Shown: positions 1 through 8,609 of the stretch, piece by piece
Layout: each line of letters opens with the position of its first letter
Numbering within the stretch: position 1 is the first letter of the stretch
NCBI RefSeq assembly: GCF_001007935.1
Contig: NZ_CP011451.1
Location: forward strand, 3,968,001-4,032,000
Source: Nitrosomonas communis
GTDB lineage: Bacteria; Pseudomonadota; Gammaproteobacteria; Burkholderiales; Nitrosomonadaceae
DNA length: 64,000 bases
Reading direction: 5' to 3'
The notes under the pieces: generated by a model
Told to the model about the DNA's origin: nothing
The model's input: only the letters and a program-made list of their open reading frames with translations
Database searches by the model: none
Position numbers and translations under genes: made by a program

Positions 1-21
1 GTTTTGATTTAAAAATGGAAT
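1..21 (+). repeat. Right terminal piece of the MITE-like repeat, cut by window edge
   Basis: The first 21 bases match the right terminal inverted repeat of the dispersed ~105-bp element found at 6291, 16990, 42540 and elsewhere (TTTTGATTT-A-AAATGGAAT). The rest of this copy would lie before the window. It sits downstream of nrdJ, between genes like the other copies. Confidence 0.7.
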
Positions 22-111
22 TACCTTGCGTAGCGAAACGGATCGCAAAGCTTACTAATAACTCCATTTTATATCCCAGCACTACAGAAACATCCAGCAC
101 TTATTCTTAGC

Positions 112-1929
112 TTAATCTGCTTCACGCTCTAAATTACAACAATGCGGTGCTGTTTGTTCTTGTTCTATCTTGCTGAGAATAGTGCCCGTCACCGGATTAG
201 GACGAAAAGCCGTGCAGCCTTTCAGACCAAGCTCATAAGCCTGTTGATAGAGATTACGAAATGCTACAAAATCATAATCTGTCGGCACATTGATCGTTTT
301 GGAAATGGCCTGGTCCACATAGGGCTGAATAGCTGCCTGCATTTGCAAGTGATCAGTGGGTGAAAGCTGGTAGGCATTGATAAATGCCGGAGGTAAGGAT
401 TTACTTACTTCCCTGCTGCGCCAAAAAGCCACGGCATAATCGACTACCTGATATTCTGAATAATTCCCATCCAGCCCCAATACGCGTCGCGTGTAGTCAC
501 TATCAAAAACAGGCTCCAGACCACTTGAAATATTATTGGCAAGAAGACTGATCGTGCCGGCCGGCGCAATCGCTGTCAGATGGCTGTTTCGTATACCATA
601 TCGCGCAATATCCTGCCGAACAGAGCAGGGTAAGGAGCGCACAAAAGTACCGGCAAGATATTTTTCCTGATCGAAGGAGGGAAACGGTCCTTTCTCCCGA
701 GCGATATCAATCGAAGCTTGGTAGGCAGTATGACAAATTGTCTGCATGACTGATTGCGCCATCTGCAGGGACGCTTTGCTGCCATAAGGTATATTCAGCA
801 TTATGAGCACATCGGCCAGACCAGTAATCCCTAACCCGATCCGTCGCGAAGAATGCACTTGCATAGCCTGACTGGGTAATGGGAAATTCGAAACATCTAT
901 GACATTATCCAGCAAGCGCACTGCAATTCTTGTCGCTGCGCTAATCCCTTTCATATCCAGATGCGCTTGCTCTGAAAAGGGCGCACAAATGAATTGCGTG
1001 AGATTAATAGAACCAAGATTGCACGCACCACACGGAGGCAACGGGACCTCACCGCAAGGGTTGGTTGCATGAATCCTCTCACAATAATAGAGATTATTAA
1101 GTTGGTTGATACGATCAATAAACAATACCCCTGGTTCAGCATAATCAAAGGTAGCACGCATGATTTTTTCCCATAGCTCACGTGCACGAACACGCTTGTA
1201 TACCTTGCACGGAACAGGTTGTCCGCAACTTGACCAATCTCGCATCAGCACTTCACCATCCATTACCTGTTCACCCACTGGAAAAACCAGCAACCAGTTT
1301 TCATCCTTATTGACTGCGGTCATAAGATCATCGCTAACCAATACCGAAATATTGAAGTGCCGTAACTGAGTTCGATCCTGTTTAGCGGCTATGAATTCCT
1401 CAATATCAGGATGGTCGCAGCGTAATGCCCCCATCATGGCACCGCGCCGTGCCCCGGTTGAAAGAACAGTGGCACACATACTGTCCCAGACATGCATGAA
1501 AGAAACGGGGCCAGATGCAATGGAACCAACCCCATACGCCTGCGTGCCCCGCGGGCGTAGTGTGGAAAAATCATAACCGACGCCGCCCCCTTGCTGCATC
1601 GTTAACGCACCCTCCTTAAGCGCATCGAAGATTCCTTCCATCGCATCGGGAATGGTACCCATCACAAAACAGTTAAAGAGTGTGACCTTGTGTGCAGTCC
1701 CTACACCCGCCTGGATACGACCTCCTGGTAAGAATTTAAAATTGTGTAGAATGTCGTAAAAGCGTGCTTGCCAATCCTCCCGATTACTTTCTCCCGCAGC
1801 CAAAGTAGAGGCAATGCGCCGCCAGCTATCGCTAATCGTGGCATCATAAACTACACTATCTTTACGATAGCGGTATTTAGTTTCCCAAACATGCCGGGCA
1901 ATCGGTGTGGTGAAATAGAGATCGTTCAT
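112..1929 (-). CDS. nrdJ: Adenosylcobalamin-dependent (class II) ribonucleotide reductase
   Basis: Reduces ribonucleotides to deoxyribonucleotides using a cobalamin-generated thiyl radical, so it works with or without oxygen. The 605-aa protein carries the expected catalytic pieces: redox cysteine C87 in FNCFV, the thiyl cysteine C292 in NPCGE (290-294) and the second redox cysteine C303 before NLGSINL. The glycine-rich QQGGGVGYDFS stretch (112-122) belongs to the nucleotide pocket. A C-terminal Cys-Cys pair (597-598) would re-reduce the active site. There is no adjacent small subunit gene, which fits class II. The N-terminal ATP cone typical of class I is absent. Function is confident from motifs; the class II label rests on family similarity and the missing partner. 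Confidence 0.9.
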   Translation of the reverse strand: MNDLYFTTPIARHVWETKYRYRKDSVVYDATISDSWRRIASTLAAGESNREDWQARFYDILHNFKFLPGGRIQAGVGTAHKVTLFNCFVMGTIPDAMEGIFDALKEGALTMQQGGGVGYDFSTLRPRGTQAYGVGSIASGPVSFMHVWDSMCATVLSTGARRGAMMGALRCDHPDIEEFIAAKQDRTQLRHFNISVLVSDDLMTAVNKDENWLLVFPVGEQVMDGEVLMRDWSSCGQPVPCKVYKRVRARELWEKIMRATFDYAEPGVLFIDRINQLNNLYYCERIHATNPCGEVPLPPCGACNLGSINLTQFICAPFSEQAHLDMKGISAATRIAVRLLDNVIDVSNFPLPSQAMQVHSSRRIGLGITGLADVLIMLNIPYGSKASLQMAQSVMQTICHTAYQASIDIAREKGPFPSFDQEKYLAGTFVRSLPCSVRQDIARYGIRNSHLTAIAPAGTISLLANNISSGLEPVFDSDYTRRVLGLDGNYSEYQVVDYAVAFWRSREVSKSLPPAFINAYQLSPTDHLQMQAAIQPYVDQAISKTINVPTDYDFVAFRNLYQQAYELGLKGCTAFRPNPVTGTILSKIEQEQTAPHCCNLEREAD

Positions 1930-2109
1930 GGTTTTGAGTTAACATCTATTTGGTTTATCAGATAGGTAAAGAGATGAACAGCACGATCAAAATCAATGCG
2001 TACAGCACAAAATTATTTAATTCACATTGACAGACACTCGCACAACAAAAATGCCACTACCGAACCATAAAACCTTAACTATGAATTTGACAACATTACT
2101 GAAATTTTG

Positions 2110-2137
2110 TTGAATCGATATTGCTCTAGGCTATGAT
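2110..2137 (+). promoter_or_regulatory. Candidate sigma-70 promoter
   Basis: TTGAAT at 2110-2115 and TATGAT at 2132-2137 are separated by 16 bases. It precedes only an open frame with no start codon, so it may be a leftover of a lost gene or a chance match. Confidence 0.3.
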
Positions 2138-2305
2138 AATGTTCACGGGCTCAGGCAAGGGCACACAAATGGCCAGGATGGTGAAGCAACCGGGTTGCTA
2201 GAGAAACTCAATGCAGCAGATCCCGTTTTAAAGTTGAATATTGAGAAAGAAATGCAGAAAATCCACGCTCGATTTGATCTAAAAGAAATCGACCAACTGC
2301 AATAA
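2114..2305 (+). pseudogene. Unrecognised open-frame remnant in the nrdJ-pncB gap
   Basis: The 520-base space between nrdJ and pncB holds one protein-like frame. It runs from the codon after a TGA at 2111-2113 to a TAA at 2303-2305 and ends in a charged helix-like tail (EKLNAADPVLKLNIEKEMQK, then IHARFDLKEIDQLQ). No in-frame ATG lies near its beginning, so it looks like the 3' part of a broken gene. I cannot assign a family. The rest of 1930-2452 shows nothing else I can support. Confidence 0.3.
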
Positions 2306-2452
2306 GAGACGTGAGTCCGACATAAATATTAGGCTCACTCAGGCTCTTCCCGCCGTGGTGTGGCAATGCTTACGTTGAACTCACATTAATGAATAACTGA
2401 TTTTCATGAAATCCCTGCAGGCACTTAAGCCACGATAAAAATATTAATTTGG

Positions 2453-3802
2453 CTACAAATGAGTCACCATTTCTGCATCAAGTTGTTTTGCCAGATCCTG
2501 TAAAGCGGTAGAGATCGTCACCGGATAAGCAGGAGTTGCTTCCAAGGTTGTCATGACTTTTGGTAAATGAGTATAGTTTGCCAAAGTCTGCTGGCGGAGG
2601 TCGTGTAACGATATTTTCGAATGGATGCGCTGCCCTGCCAGCATCATCGGCTCAAGCAGCGGCTGCCCTTCATGAGGATCATTTTCTGCTAGCGCCACAA
2701 TGTCATGACTCATTTCATCCTCAGCAGTGTAATAACGGTATACCTGCTTTCTTCCCGGCCAGGTTGCCTTACCTTCTGAGCGCTTACGGCGTGGCTTGCC
2801 GGCATATTCCTGCAACTTATAAACACAATCAAAGGCAGGCGCATCGATGGAAATATCCAGTGCGGTGCCAATGCCAAAACCATCTATCGGTGCCTTGGCT
2901 GACAGCAAGGTTTGAAGTTTGTATTCGTCCAGGTTACCGCTGGCAAATATGGTCGTGCTTTGCAAACCTCCTTGATCAAGAATCTGGCGTACATTGAAGG
3001 CATGAGCCGCTAAATCGCCGCTATCCAGGCGAACACCTTGGATATTGATACGATCTGCAGCAAGTATCGGCGCTAAAGTGACTACTTTTCTGGCCGCGGC
3101 TTCGGTGTCATAGGTATCAATCAGCAACACAACGTTATCCGGGCTGGAGTAAGCAAAGTGCGCAAAAGCCGTCAACTCATCTGCATGCGCCTGAATATAG
3201 GAATGCGCCATAGTGCCAAATAAAGGAATGCCGTACAATGCTCCAGCCAGCACAGTTGCTGTGCCGGAAAATCCTGCCAGATAACTTGCGCGCGCTGCCA
3301 GTAAAGCAGCTTCGGCGCCATGCGCCCGACGCATACCAAAATCGACCAATAACTTATCCGGTGCGAGCAGCACTGAGCGTGCAGCCTTCGAGGCGATCAA
3401 TGTTCCGAAATGAAAAAGATTGATAAGGCGCGATTCGATCAATTGTGCTTGGGGCAGCGGCGCAGTGACGCGCAAGACAGGTTCGTTAGGAAAAAACAAG
3501 GTACCTTCAGGCATAGCATGCACATCTCCGCTGAAATGGAACTGTTCAAAATAATCGATGAGCGAGGGGTGGAAGCGTGCAGCAAGCCAGTCGAGCTCCT
3601 CAGATGAAAATTTTAAATTTTCAAGAAAATTCAGCACCTGTTCTAACCCAGCCGCAACCATGAAATTTCGACCAGGCGGCAGCTTACGGATAAACAATTC
3701 AAAGACAGCCGTTTCTTGCATGTCTTGCTCAAGATAACTTTGCAGCATCGTAAACTGATATAGATCAGAAAGCAGCGGGCTGGAAAGTGGATTCATGCTC
3801 AT
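2453..3802 (-). CDS. pncB: Nicotinate phosphoribosyltransferase
   Basis: Converts nicotinate and PRPP to nicotinate mononucleotide, the entry step of NAD salvage. The 449-aa protein starts with the family signature LLSDLYQFTM (10-19) and carries the RLDSGDL motif from R258, where substrate is bound; SYIQAHADE also matches the family. It overlaps the upstream pncA stop by four bases (ATGA at 3799-3802), so the two are translationally coupled. With pncA it forms a deamidating salvage route: nicotinamide to nicotinate to NaMN. Assignment is confident. Confidence 0.93.
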   Translation of the reverse strand: MSMNPLSSPLLSDLYQFTMLQSYLEQDMQETAVFELFIRKLPPGRNFMVAAGLEQVLNFLENLKFSSEELDWLAARFHPSLIDYFEQFHFSGDVHAMPEGTLFFPNEPVLRVTAPLPQAQLIESRLINLFHFGTLIASKAARSVLLAPDKLLVDFGMRRAHGAEAALLAARASYLAGFSGTATVLAGALYGIPLFGTMAHSYIQAHADELTAFAHFAYSSPDNVVLLIDTYDTEAAARKVVTLAPILAADRINIQGVRLDSGDLAAHAFNVRQILDQGGLQSTTIFASGNLDEYKLQTLLSAKAPIDGFGIGTALDISIDAPAFDCVYKLQEYAGKPRRKRSEGKATWPGRKQVYRYYTAEDEMSHDIVALAENDPHEGQPLLEPMMLAGQRIHSKISLHDLRQQTLANYTHLPKVMTTLEATPAYPVTISTALQDLAKQLDAEMVTHL

Positions 3803-4383
3803 GCAGTAACAGCCTCAAATTGGGTAAGCGTTGCGCCGAGATGCTCCATTTCTTCGCGTGCACGTAAGCCATCATCTGGCTTCAGATCAATGGCACCAAT
3901 CGCATCCTCAAGAACAAATGTAGCATAACGATGTTGTAGGGCATCCTTCACAGTATTGAACACGCAGTATTCAGTCGCAACCCCCCCGATAAACAGGCGG
4001 CGAATACCTAATTCTTGCAGTAGCGCATGGAGCTGAGTACCTGTAAAAGCTGAGTAAGCATCTCTCTCTACCGTTGTCGCTTTGGAAATAACCTGCGTAT
4101 TGATAGGAAATTCTATCTCCGGGTGAAATGCTGCCCCTGCTGTCGTGGCGATGCAGTGCGGCGGCCATGGACCGCCTTGTTGCCGGAAAGAACAGTGATC
4201 AGGAGGATGCCAATCGCGAGTGGCAAAAATCAGCAGGCCATCCTCATGAAAAAGCTTGAGATAGCGATTGATCACAGGAATAAGGGTATCAGCCATCGGC
4301 ACAGCGAGGCTGCCGCCAGGCAGAAAATCATTCTGCATATCAATGATCACGAGCGCATCTCCGCTATTTAGTTTCACTTCCAT
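3799..4383 (-). CDS. pncA: Nicotinamidase
   Basis: Hydrolyses nicotinamide to nicotinate and ammonia. The 194-aa cysteine-hydrolase fold shows the triad D15 (IIDMQNDF), K101 and C140 (GGVATEYC), plus metal ligands D57 and H59 in TRDWHPPDH, with H63 nearby. These residues separate nicotinamidase from general isochorismatase-like hydrolases. The gene overlaps uspA upstream by 20 bases and pncB downstream by four, so the three form a tight minus-strand unit. Confidence 0.92.
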   Translation of the reverse strand: MEVKLNSGDALVIIDMQNDFLPGGSLAVPMADTLIPVINRYLKLFHEDGLLIFATRDWHPPDHCSFRQQGGPWPPHCIATTAGAAFHPEIEFPINTQVISKATTVERDAYSAFTGTQLHALLQELGIRRLFIGGVATEYCVFNTVKDALQHRYATFVLEDAIGAIDLKPDDGLRAREEMEHLGATLTQFEAVTA

Positions 4384-4825
4384 GTGAATGACCTCGTATC
4401 AATAAAACGGGTATAGCTGCCGTACGCACTACGCCTTCAGCCACACTTCCCAATAGCAGGCGACTGAAGCCAGTTCGACCATGGGTGCCGATCACAATCA
4501 AATCGGCTTGCCAGCGTTCAGCCTCTGCCACAATAACATTGGCAGTGCGTTGGCCTTTTGCCTCGAGTAATTTTATTCCAGTGGCCAATCCTCCTTGCTG
4601 CACTAACGCTTGCGCTTCAATCAGTATTTTTTCACTACTTTCTCTGGCAGTTTCTTGCAGTTCGGCGTAATTGATATAACGTTCGTCTACCCAATAAAGA
4701 ATATCTTCAAACACATGCACAAGCTCCAGCTGTGCACGATGCTGCTGTGCTAGTTTAATCGCTTCCTGCAGCGCACAATTTGATGTAGTACTACCGTCAA
4801 CTGGAACCAGGATTCTTCGATACAT
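4364..4825 (-). CDS. Universal stress protein, UspA family (ATP-binding type)
   Basis: A 153-aa single-domain Usp protein. It has the N-terminal VPVDGSTTS strand-loop with D10 and the nucleotide-binding pattern G-2x-G-9x-G-S at G113, G116, G126-S127 (GTHGRTGFSRLLLGS), so it belongs to the ATP-binding subgroup. Usp proteins are cytoplasmic stress regulators; the specific role cannot be read from sequence. It overlaps pncA by 20 bases and follows rtcB by only 18 bases, so rtcB, usp, pncA and pncB may share transcripts. Confidence 0.88.
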   Translation of the reverse strand: MYRRILVPVDGSTTSNCALQEAIKLAQQHRAQLELVHVFEDILYWVDERYINYAELQETARESSEKILIEAQALVQQGGLATGIKLLEAKGQRTANVIVAEAERWQADLIVIGTHGRTGFSRLLLGSVAEGVVRTAAIPVLLIRGHSHGSETK

Positions 4826-4843
4826 GGCATCTCCCGTGTAAAA

Positions 4844-6271
4844 TCATCCTTTTATACATGCCAGAGGTTTAAGAAAAGCAACTCTCCGAGCAAGCCTGGC
4901 CTGCTCTGTCGTTTCCGCGACCAAATCAATATCTTTATAGGCACCCGGTGCTTCCTCAGCTACTCCGCGCATTGAGCGGGAACGGATCAAGATACCCTGC
5001 TGGGCTAGCTCGCCGATTACCTGTTTTCCATGCCAACGAGCTAACGCCTGATGACGACTCAATGCTCGACCTGCCCCATGACTGGCTGAGGCGAATGCGG
5101 GATTATCCCGATTACCCGCAAGAATGTAAGAGCCTGTCCCCATACTCCCACCCACAATCACCGGCTGACCTAATGCACGGTAACGTTCAGGCAAGGAGGC
5201 ATGCCCTGCACCAAATGCACGGGTAGCCCCTTTGCGATGCACATGCAGCATTCGAGATTTGCCCTCGACTTCATGTTTTTCTAGCTTGCATGTATTGTGC
5301 GAAACATCAAACAGCGTCTCCAGCTCACTATTTGGGAAAACTTCCATAAATGTTTCACGGGTCAGATGAGTCAAAATTTGTCGATTAGCTAAGGCGCAAT
5401 TGATACCTGCATTCATTGCGCCAATATATTGCTGTCCTTCTGGAGATTTAATCGGGGCACAAGCCAGTTCACGGTCAGGTAAATGAATGCCGCAGCGCGC
5501 TGCCGCCTTGGCCATTGAGACAAGATACTCTGTTCCAATTTGATGTCCCAGGCCACGCGAACCACAGTGTATCGAAATGATAATTTGTGCTTCCTGCAAC
5601 CCGAAAGCTTGCGCCGTCACAGTGTCAAAAATACGCTCAACTACTTGGACTTCGAGATAATGATTGCCTGAGCCAAGGGTACCCATTTCACCGCGTTGAC
5701 GCTTCTTGGCTAATTCGGAAACGTTTGCTGGAACCGCGCCTGACATACAGCCTCGCTCTTCGATAAACTCCAGATCTGCCTCGCTGCCATAACCTTGCTG
5801 GACTGCCCAGCGTGCTCCACCGAGCAGTACTTGATCAAGCTGTTTCGTATCCAGCTTTAGAAAACCCTCCTCACCTACACCAGCCGGAATGACCCTGAAT
5901 AGCCTTTCAGCAAGGGTCGAAAGGTGTGGTTCCACATCCTGCAAATTCAAGTTGCTACGCAAGCAGCGAATGCCACAGGAGATATCAAAACCAACGCCAC
6001 CAGCAGAAATAACCCCCCCCTGCTCAGCATCAAATGCTGCAACTCCACCAATCGGAAACCCATAACCCCAATGCGCATCTGGCATCGTCATGGCAGCACC
6101 GACCAAACCGGGTAGTGATGCGACATGAGTGATTTGCTCGAGCACCTTATCGTCCATGCTCTCCAGTAAAGCCCTCCCACCATATAGCAATACTTCCTTC
6201 CGACTCTCGCCTGATTTGAGCGGGAATGTCCATAGATAAGGCTGAATTTGATGTAATTGCTGTAAATCCAT
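4844..6271 (-). CDS. rtcB: RNA-splicing ligase RtcB
   Basis: GTP- and Mn-dependent ligase that joins RNA 2',3'-cyclic phosphate or 3'-phosphate ends to 5'-OH ends; used in tRNA splicing or RNA repair. The 475-aa protein carries the metal-site region GGVGFDISCGIRC (D96, C99), GSGNHYLEVQ, and the SHGAGRALSR segment with the histidine expected to be guanylylated. The archease cofactor gene lies just upstream on the same strand, separated only by a copy of the dispersed repeat. No RtcR-type sigma-54 activator is next to it, unlike the enterobacterial rtcBA locus. Confidence 0.93.
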   Translation of the reverse strand: MDLQQLHQIQPYLWTFPLKSGESRKEVLLYGGRALLESMDDKVLEQITHVASLPGLVGAAMTMPDAHWGYGFPIGGVAAFDAEQGGVISAGGVGFDISCGIRCLRSNLNLQDVEPHLSTLAERLFRVIPAGVGEEGFLKLDTKQLDQVLLGGARWAVQQGYGSEADLEFIEERGCMSGAVPANVSELAKKRQRGEMGTLGSGNHYLEVQVVERIFDTVTAQAFGLQEAQIIISIHCGSRGLGHQIGTEYLVSMAKAAARCGIHLPDRELACAPIKSPEGQQYIGAMNAGINCALANRQILTHLTRETFMEVFPNSELETLFDVSHNTCKLEKHEVEGKSRMLHVHRKGATRAFGAGHASLPERYRALGQPVIVGGSMGTGSYILAGNRDNPAFASASHGAGRALSRHQALARWHGKQVIGELAQQGILIRSRSMRGVAEEAPGAYKDIDLVAETTEQARLARRVAFLKPLACIKG

Positions 6272-6290
6272 CTGATACCCCCTCTTTCTT

Positions 6291-6393
6291 ATTCCATTTC
6301 CAAATCAAAAATGAAGCAAAGGCGAGCCGCAGACAGTATCAATCATACGGTAAGGTGAAGCCGACAAAGTCAGTTTTAATTTAGAAATGGAAT
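6291..6393 (+). repeat. MITE-like repeat, copy A
   Basis: A 103-bp element with imperfect terminal inverted repeats of about 20 bp (ATTCCATTTCCAAATCAAAA at the left, its complement at the right). The core contains GCCGCAGACAGTATCAAT and the GCCGACAAAGTCAG block. It lies between archease and rtcB; the TAA stop of archease (6393-6395) overlaps its right end. Confidence 0.85.
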
Positions 6394-6833
6394 TATACGT
6401 CCACTACACAACGCGCTTCCCATATTGTGCCGATTTGCTTTACTGAAAGCATCGTTAAAGTCGCACCTTTAACCTCGACACCGTGTTCTAAATCCGCATG
6501 CCATTTTCCACCTAGCGCTTCAGCCTGCCATAAATTGCCCTGCCGGTGAATGCGAAAACGGCAAAAAACCATGCCTAGCTCACGTGCTTTTCCCAGCAGC
6601 AAATTTAACCAGGTTACCAGTGCGAATTCGAGATCTTCTTCTTCAAACTCAAAAGCCACAGAAATATCAGGCTGGACCGCTTCAAGATTGGTTACAATAG
6701 CAAATACTGCCTCAGCAGCTGACTCAAATGCTTGTTCGATCGTTGATCCACGTCCAATAATGCCGACATCGGCATCATGTTCAAAATAGTGTGAAATCAT
6801 TTTTATATTTTTGGACCAGACGCATTCATCCAT
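6393..6833 (-). CDS. Archease, activator of RtcB
   Basis: A small acidic protein that helps RtcB load GMP and turn over. Recognised from YFEHDADVGIIGRGST (EHxADxG metal site) and the C-terminal GATLTMLSVKQ-WEARCVVDV. The frame gives 146 aa, but family members usually begin close to the EHDADVG motif, so the true start may be the internal ATG at 6800 (135 aa); neither start has a clear ribosome site. Pairing with rtcB supports the call. Copies of the repeat in opposite orientation lie on either side, and the downstream copy supplies the stop codon. Confidence 0.85.
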   Translation of the reverse strand: MDECVWSKNIKMISHYFEHDADVGIIGRGSTIEQAFESAAEAVFAIVTNLEAVQPDISVAFEFEEEDLEFALVTWLNLLLGKARELGMVFCRFRIHRQGNLWQAEALGGKWHADLEHGVEVKGATLTMLSVKQIGTIWEARCVVDV

Positions 6834-6884
6834 CTAAATAATGCAGCCTGAAGAACATACGTCATAAATTAAAAATAGTGTCTA

Positions 6885-6991
6885 ATTCCATTTATTCCTA
6901 AATCAAAACTGACTTTGTCGGCTTCACCTTGCCGTATGATTGATACTGTCTGCGGCTCGCCTTTGCTTCATTTCTGATTTAGAAATGAAAT
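6885..6991 (-). repeat. MITE-like repeat, copy B (inverted relative to copy A)
   Basis: About 107 bp, reading in the opposite orientation to copy A: the GTCGGCTTCACC block comes first and CTGCGGCTCGCC later. The left arm contains a small duplication (ATTCCATTTATTCCTAAATC). It occupies part of the 450-base gap between archease and aroF; the rest (6992-7283) is A+T-rich and should hold the aroF promoter, but I cannot place it. Confidence 0.85.
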
Positions 6992-7283
6992 GACAAAAAA
7001 TATTTTAATACGGGCTATATAACCGAATGTGTGGAAGAATATAGCCAACCTGGCGGATAAAATACAATATTTACAATATTTTGACGCACGTCAAGCCGCA
7101 TCGATAAATTACTAAAAATAAATGGGAATAAAAAATCCCACAAGATTCGAGAACAGAGCCTTAACATTAGATAATCTAGCTAGACGTATAGTTGCATAAG
7201 CAATGACAATCCCTTCCGATTTCAGTTAGAATCGGTATCGAATCACTGTTATTTCATCTTGTAGAACTATATCAGGCATTTTT

Positions 7284-8405
7284 ATGATTCTTATTCTGAA
7301 ACCAGGCACTCTTCCCGAGAGCCATGAATATAAGCAGTTATTTGCACACCTTGCTAATCTTGCAGGTATCACCGTTCGCGTACACACGGAAGTCGGCATT
7401 GAGCAAACGTTAACTGAAGTCTATTTGATCGGTAATACGAAAGCATTATCGGTTGAAGACATGCAGAGTCTGTCGTGTGTTGACCGAGTCGTACGTATCT
7501 CAGAGGAATATCGGGTTCTCGGTCGACATGAAAATGATGATCGCCCGACTTATTTCGACTACAACGGTGTGCGTTTTGGTCAAGATACATTAAATATCTT
7601 TGCTGGGTTATGCGCTGTCGATACGCTAGAGCATGTGGAATTAATGCTAAAAGCATTGCGTGATCATGGTCAGGTTTGTACACGCATGGGCGCCTATAAG
7701 CCTCGCACGAGCCCATATTCATTCCAAGGGCATGGTAAAGCCTGCTTGCCCTATGTATTCGATCTTGCTGGTAAGTATGAGATCAAAGTGATTGCGATGG
7801 AAGTAACTCACGAATCCCACGTGGAAGAGATTCGGGAAGCGCTCTACCAAACTGGCACTTCAACGGGTGTGATGCTGCAGATTGGCACGCGTAATACCCA
7901 GAATTTTGAGTTATTGAAGATCGTTGGCCGCCAGCAGGATTTCCCCGTACTCATTAAGCGTGGTTTTGGTATTACCCTGGATGAATCTCTTAATGCAGCA
8001 GAATATCTGGCCTCTGAAGGCAATCGAAAAGTAGTTTTTGGCTTGCGTGGAATGAAAACCAATATGGGGGATCCTCATCGCAATTTTGTAGATTTTGCAC
8101 ATGTGCCTGTGGTCAAGCGTATGACACGTATGCCGGTTTGTATTGATCCTTCACACTCGATTGGTACTCGATCAAGCACACCGGATGGCATTCCTGATAT
8201 CATGCATGCAACTGCCCAGGGAATTATTGCAGGTGCCAATATGGTGCTGGTTGATTTTCATCCTGTACCTAGTAAAGCGCTGGTTGATGGCCCTCAAGCA
8301 TTATTACTCAAAGAATTACCCCTTTTTCTAGAAGATGTTCGTATCGCGCGCGAGGCTTATGAAAAGCGAGCAGATCTAGCCAAGCGATATCAGGAAGCCA
8401 GTTAG
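7284..8405 (+). CDS. aroF: 3-deoxy-D-arabino-heptulosonate 7-phosphate synthase (type I-beta)
   Basis: First step of the shikimate pathway, condensing PEP with erythrose 4-phosphate. The 373-aa protein has an N-terminal ferredoxin-like regulatory domain (about 1-75, MILILKPGT...) followed by a TIM barrel with GAYKPRTSPYSFQG, LIKRGFG, GLRGM and the metal site region CIDPSHSIGTR. That architecture is the type I-beta form rather than the E. coli AroFGH type. It stands alone on the plus strand, so coregulation with other aromatic genes is not visible here. Confidence 0.9.
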   Translation: MILILKPGTLPESHEYKQLFAHLANLAGITVRVHTEVGIEQTLTEVYLIGNTKALSVEDMQSLSCVDRVVRISEEYRVLGRHENDDRPTYFDYNGVRFGQDTLNIFAGLCAVDTLEHVELMLKALRDHGQVCTRMGAYKPRTSPYSFQGHGKACLPYVFDLAGKYEIKVIAMEVTHESHVEEIREALYQTGTSTGVMLQIGTRNTQNFELLKIVGRQQDFPVLIKRGFGITLDESLNAAEYLASEGNRKVVFGLRGMKTNMGDPHRNFVDFAHVPVVKRMTRMPVCIDPSHSIGTRSSTPDGIPDIMHATAQGIIAGANMVLVDFHPVPSKALVDGPQALLLKELPLFLEDVRIAREAYEKRADLAKRYQEAS

Positions 8406-8609
8406 GTTGTTCACGTATCAATAACTCATTTAAACGCTCATAATCAAGCTTGCGTGTATTTATGACTGAAGCGCGTACGCAATGATTGCAGAATTATTTT
8501 ACATAAATATCTTATAATCTCACCCTAAAGTATGTTAGGCCAAATTATTATAGATAGACGAAGGTATATTATCGGTGATACCAGGTATCGTCTTCATGGA
8601 GAATAACCA

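Noticed and set aside
1930-2452. Cobalamin riboswitch before nrdJ
   Set aside because: I looked for a B12 box upstream of this B12-dependent enzyme on its strand and found none.
2560-2997. 145-codon plus-strand frame within pncB
   Set aside because: Fully antisense to pncB, which has clear catalytic motifs.
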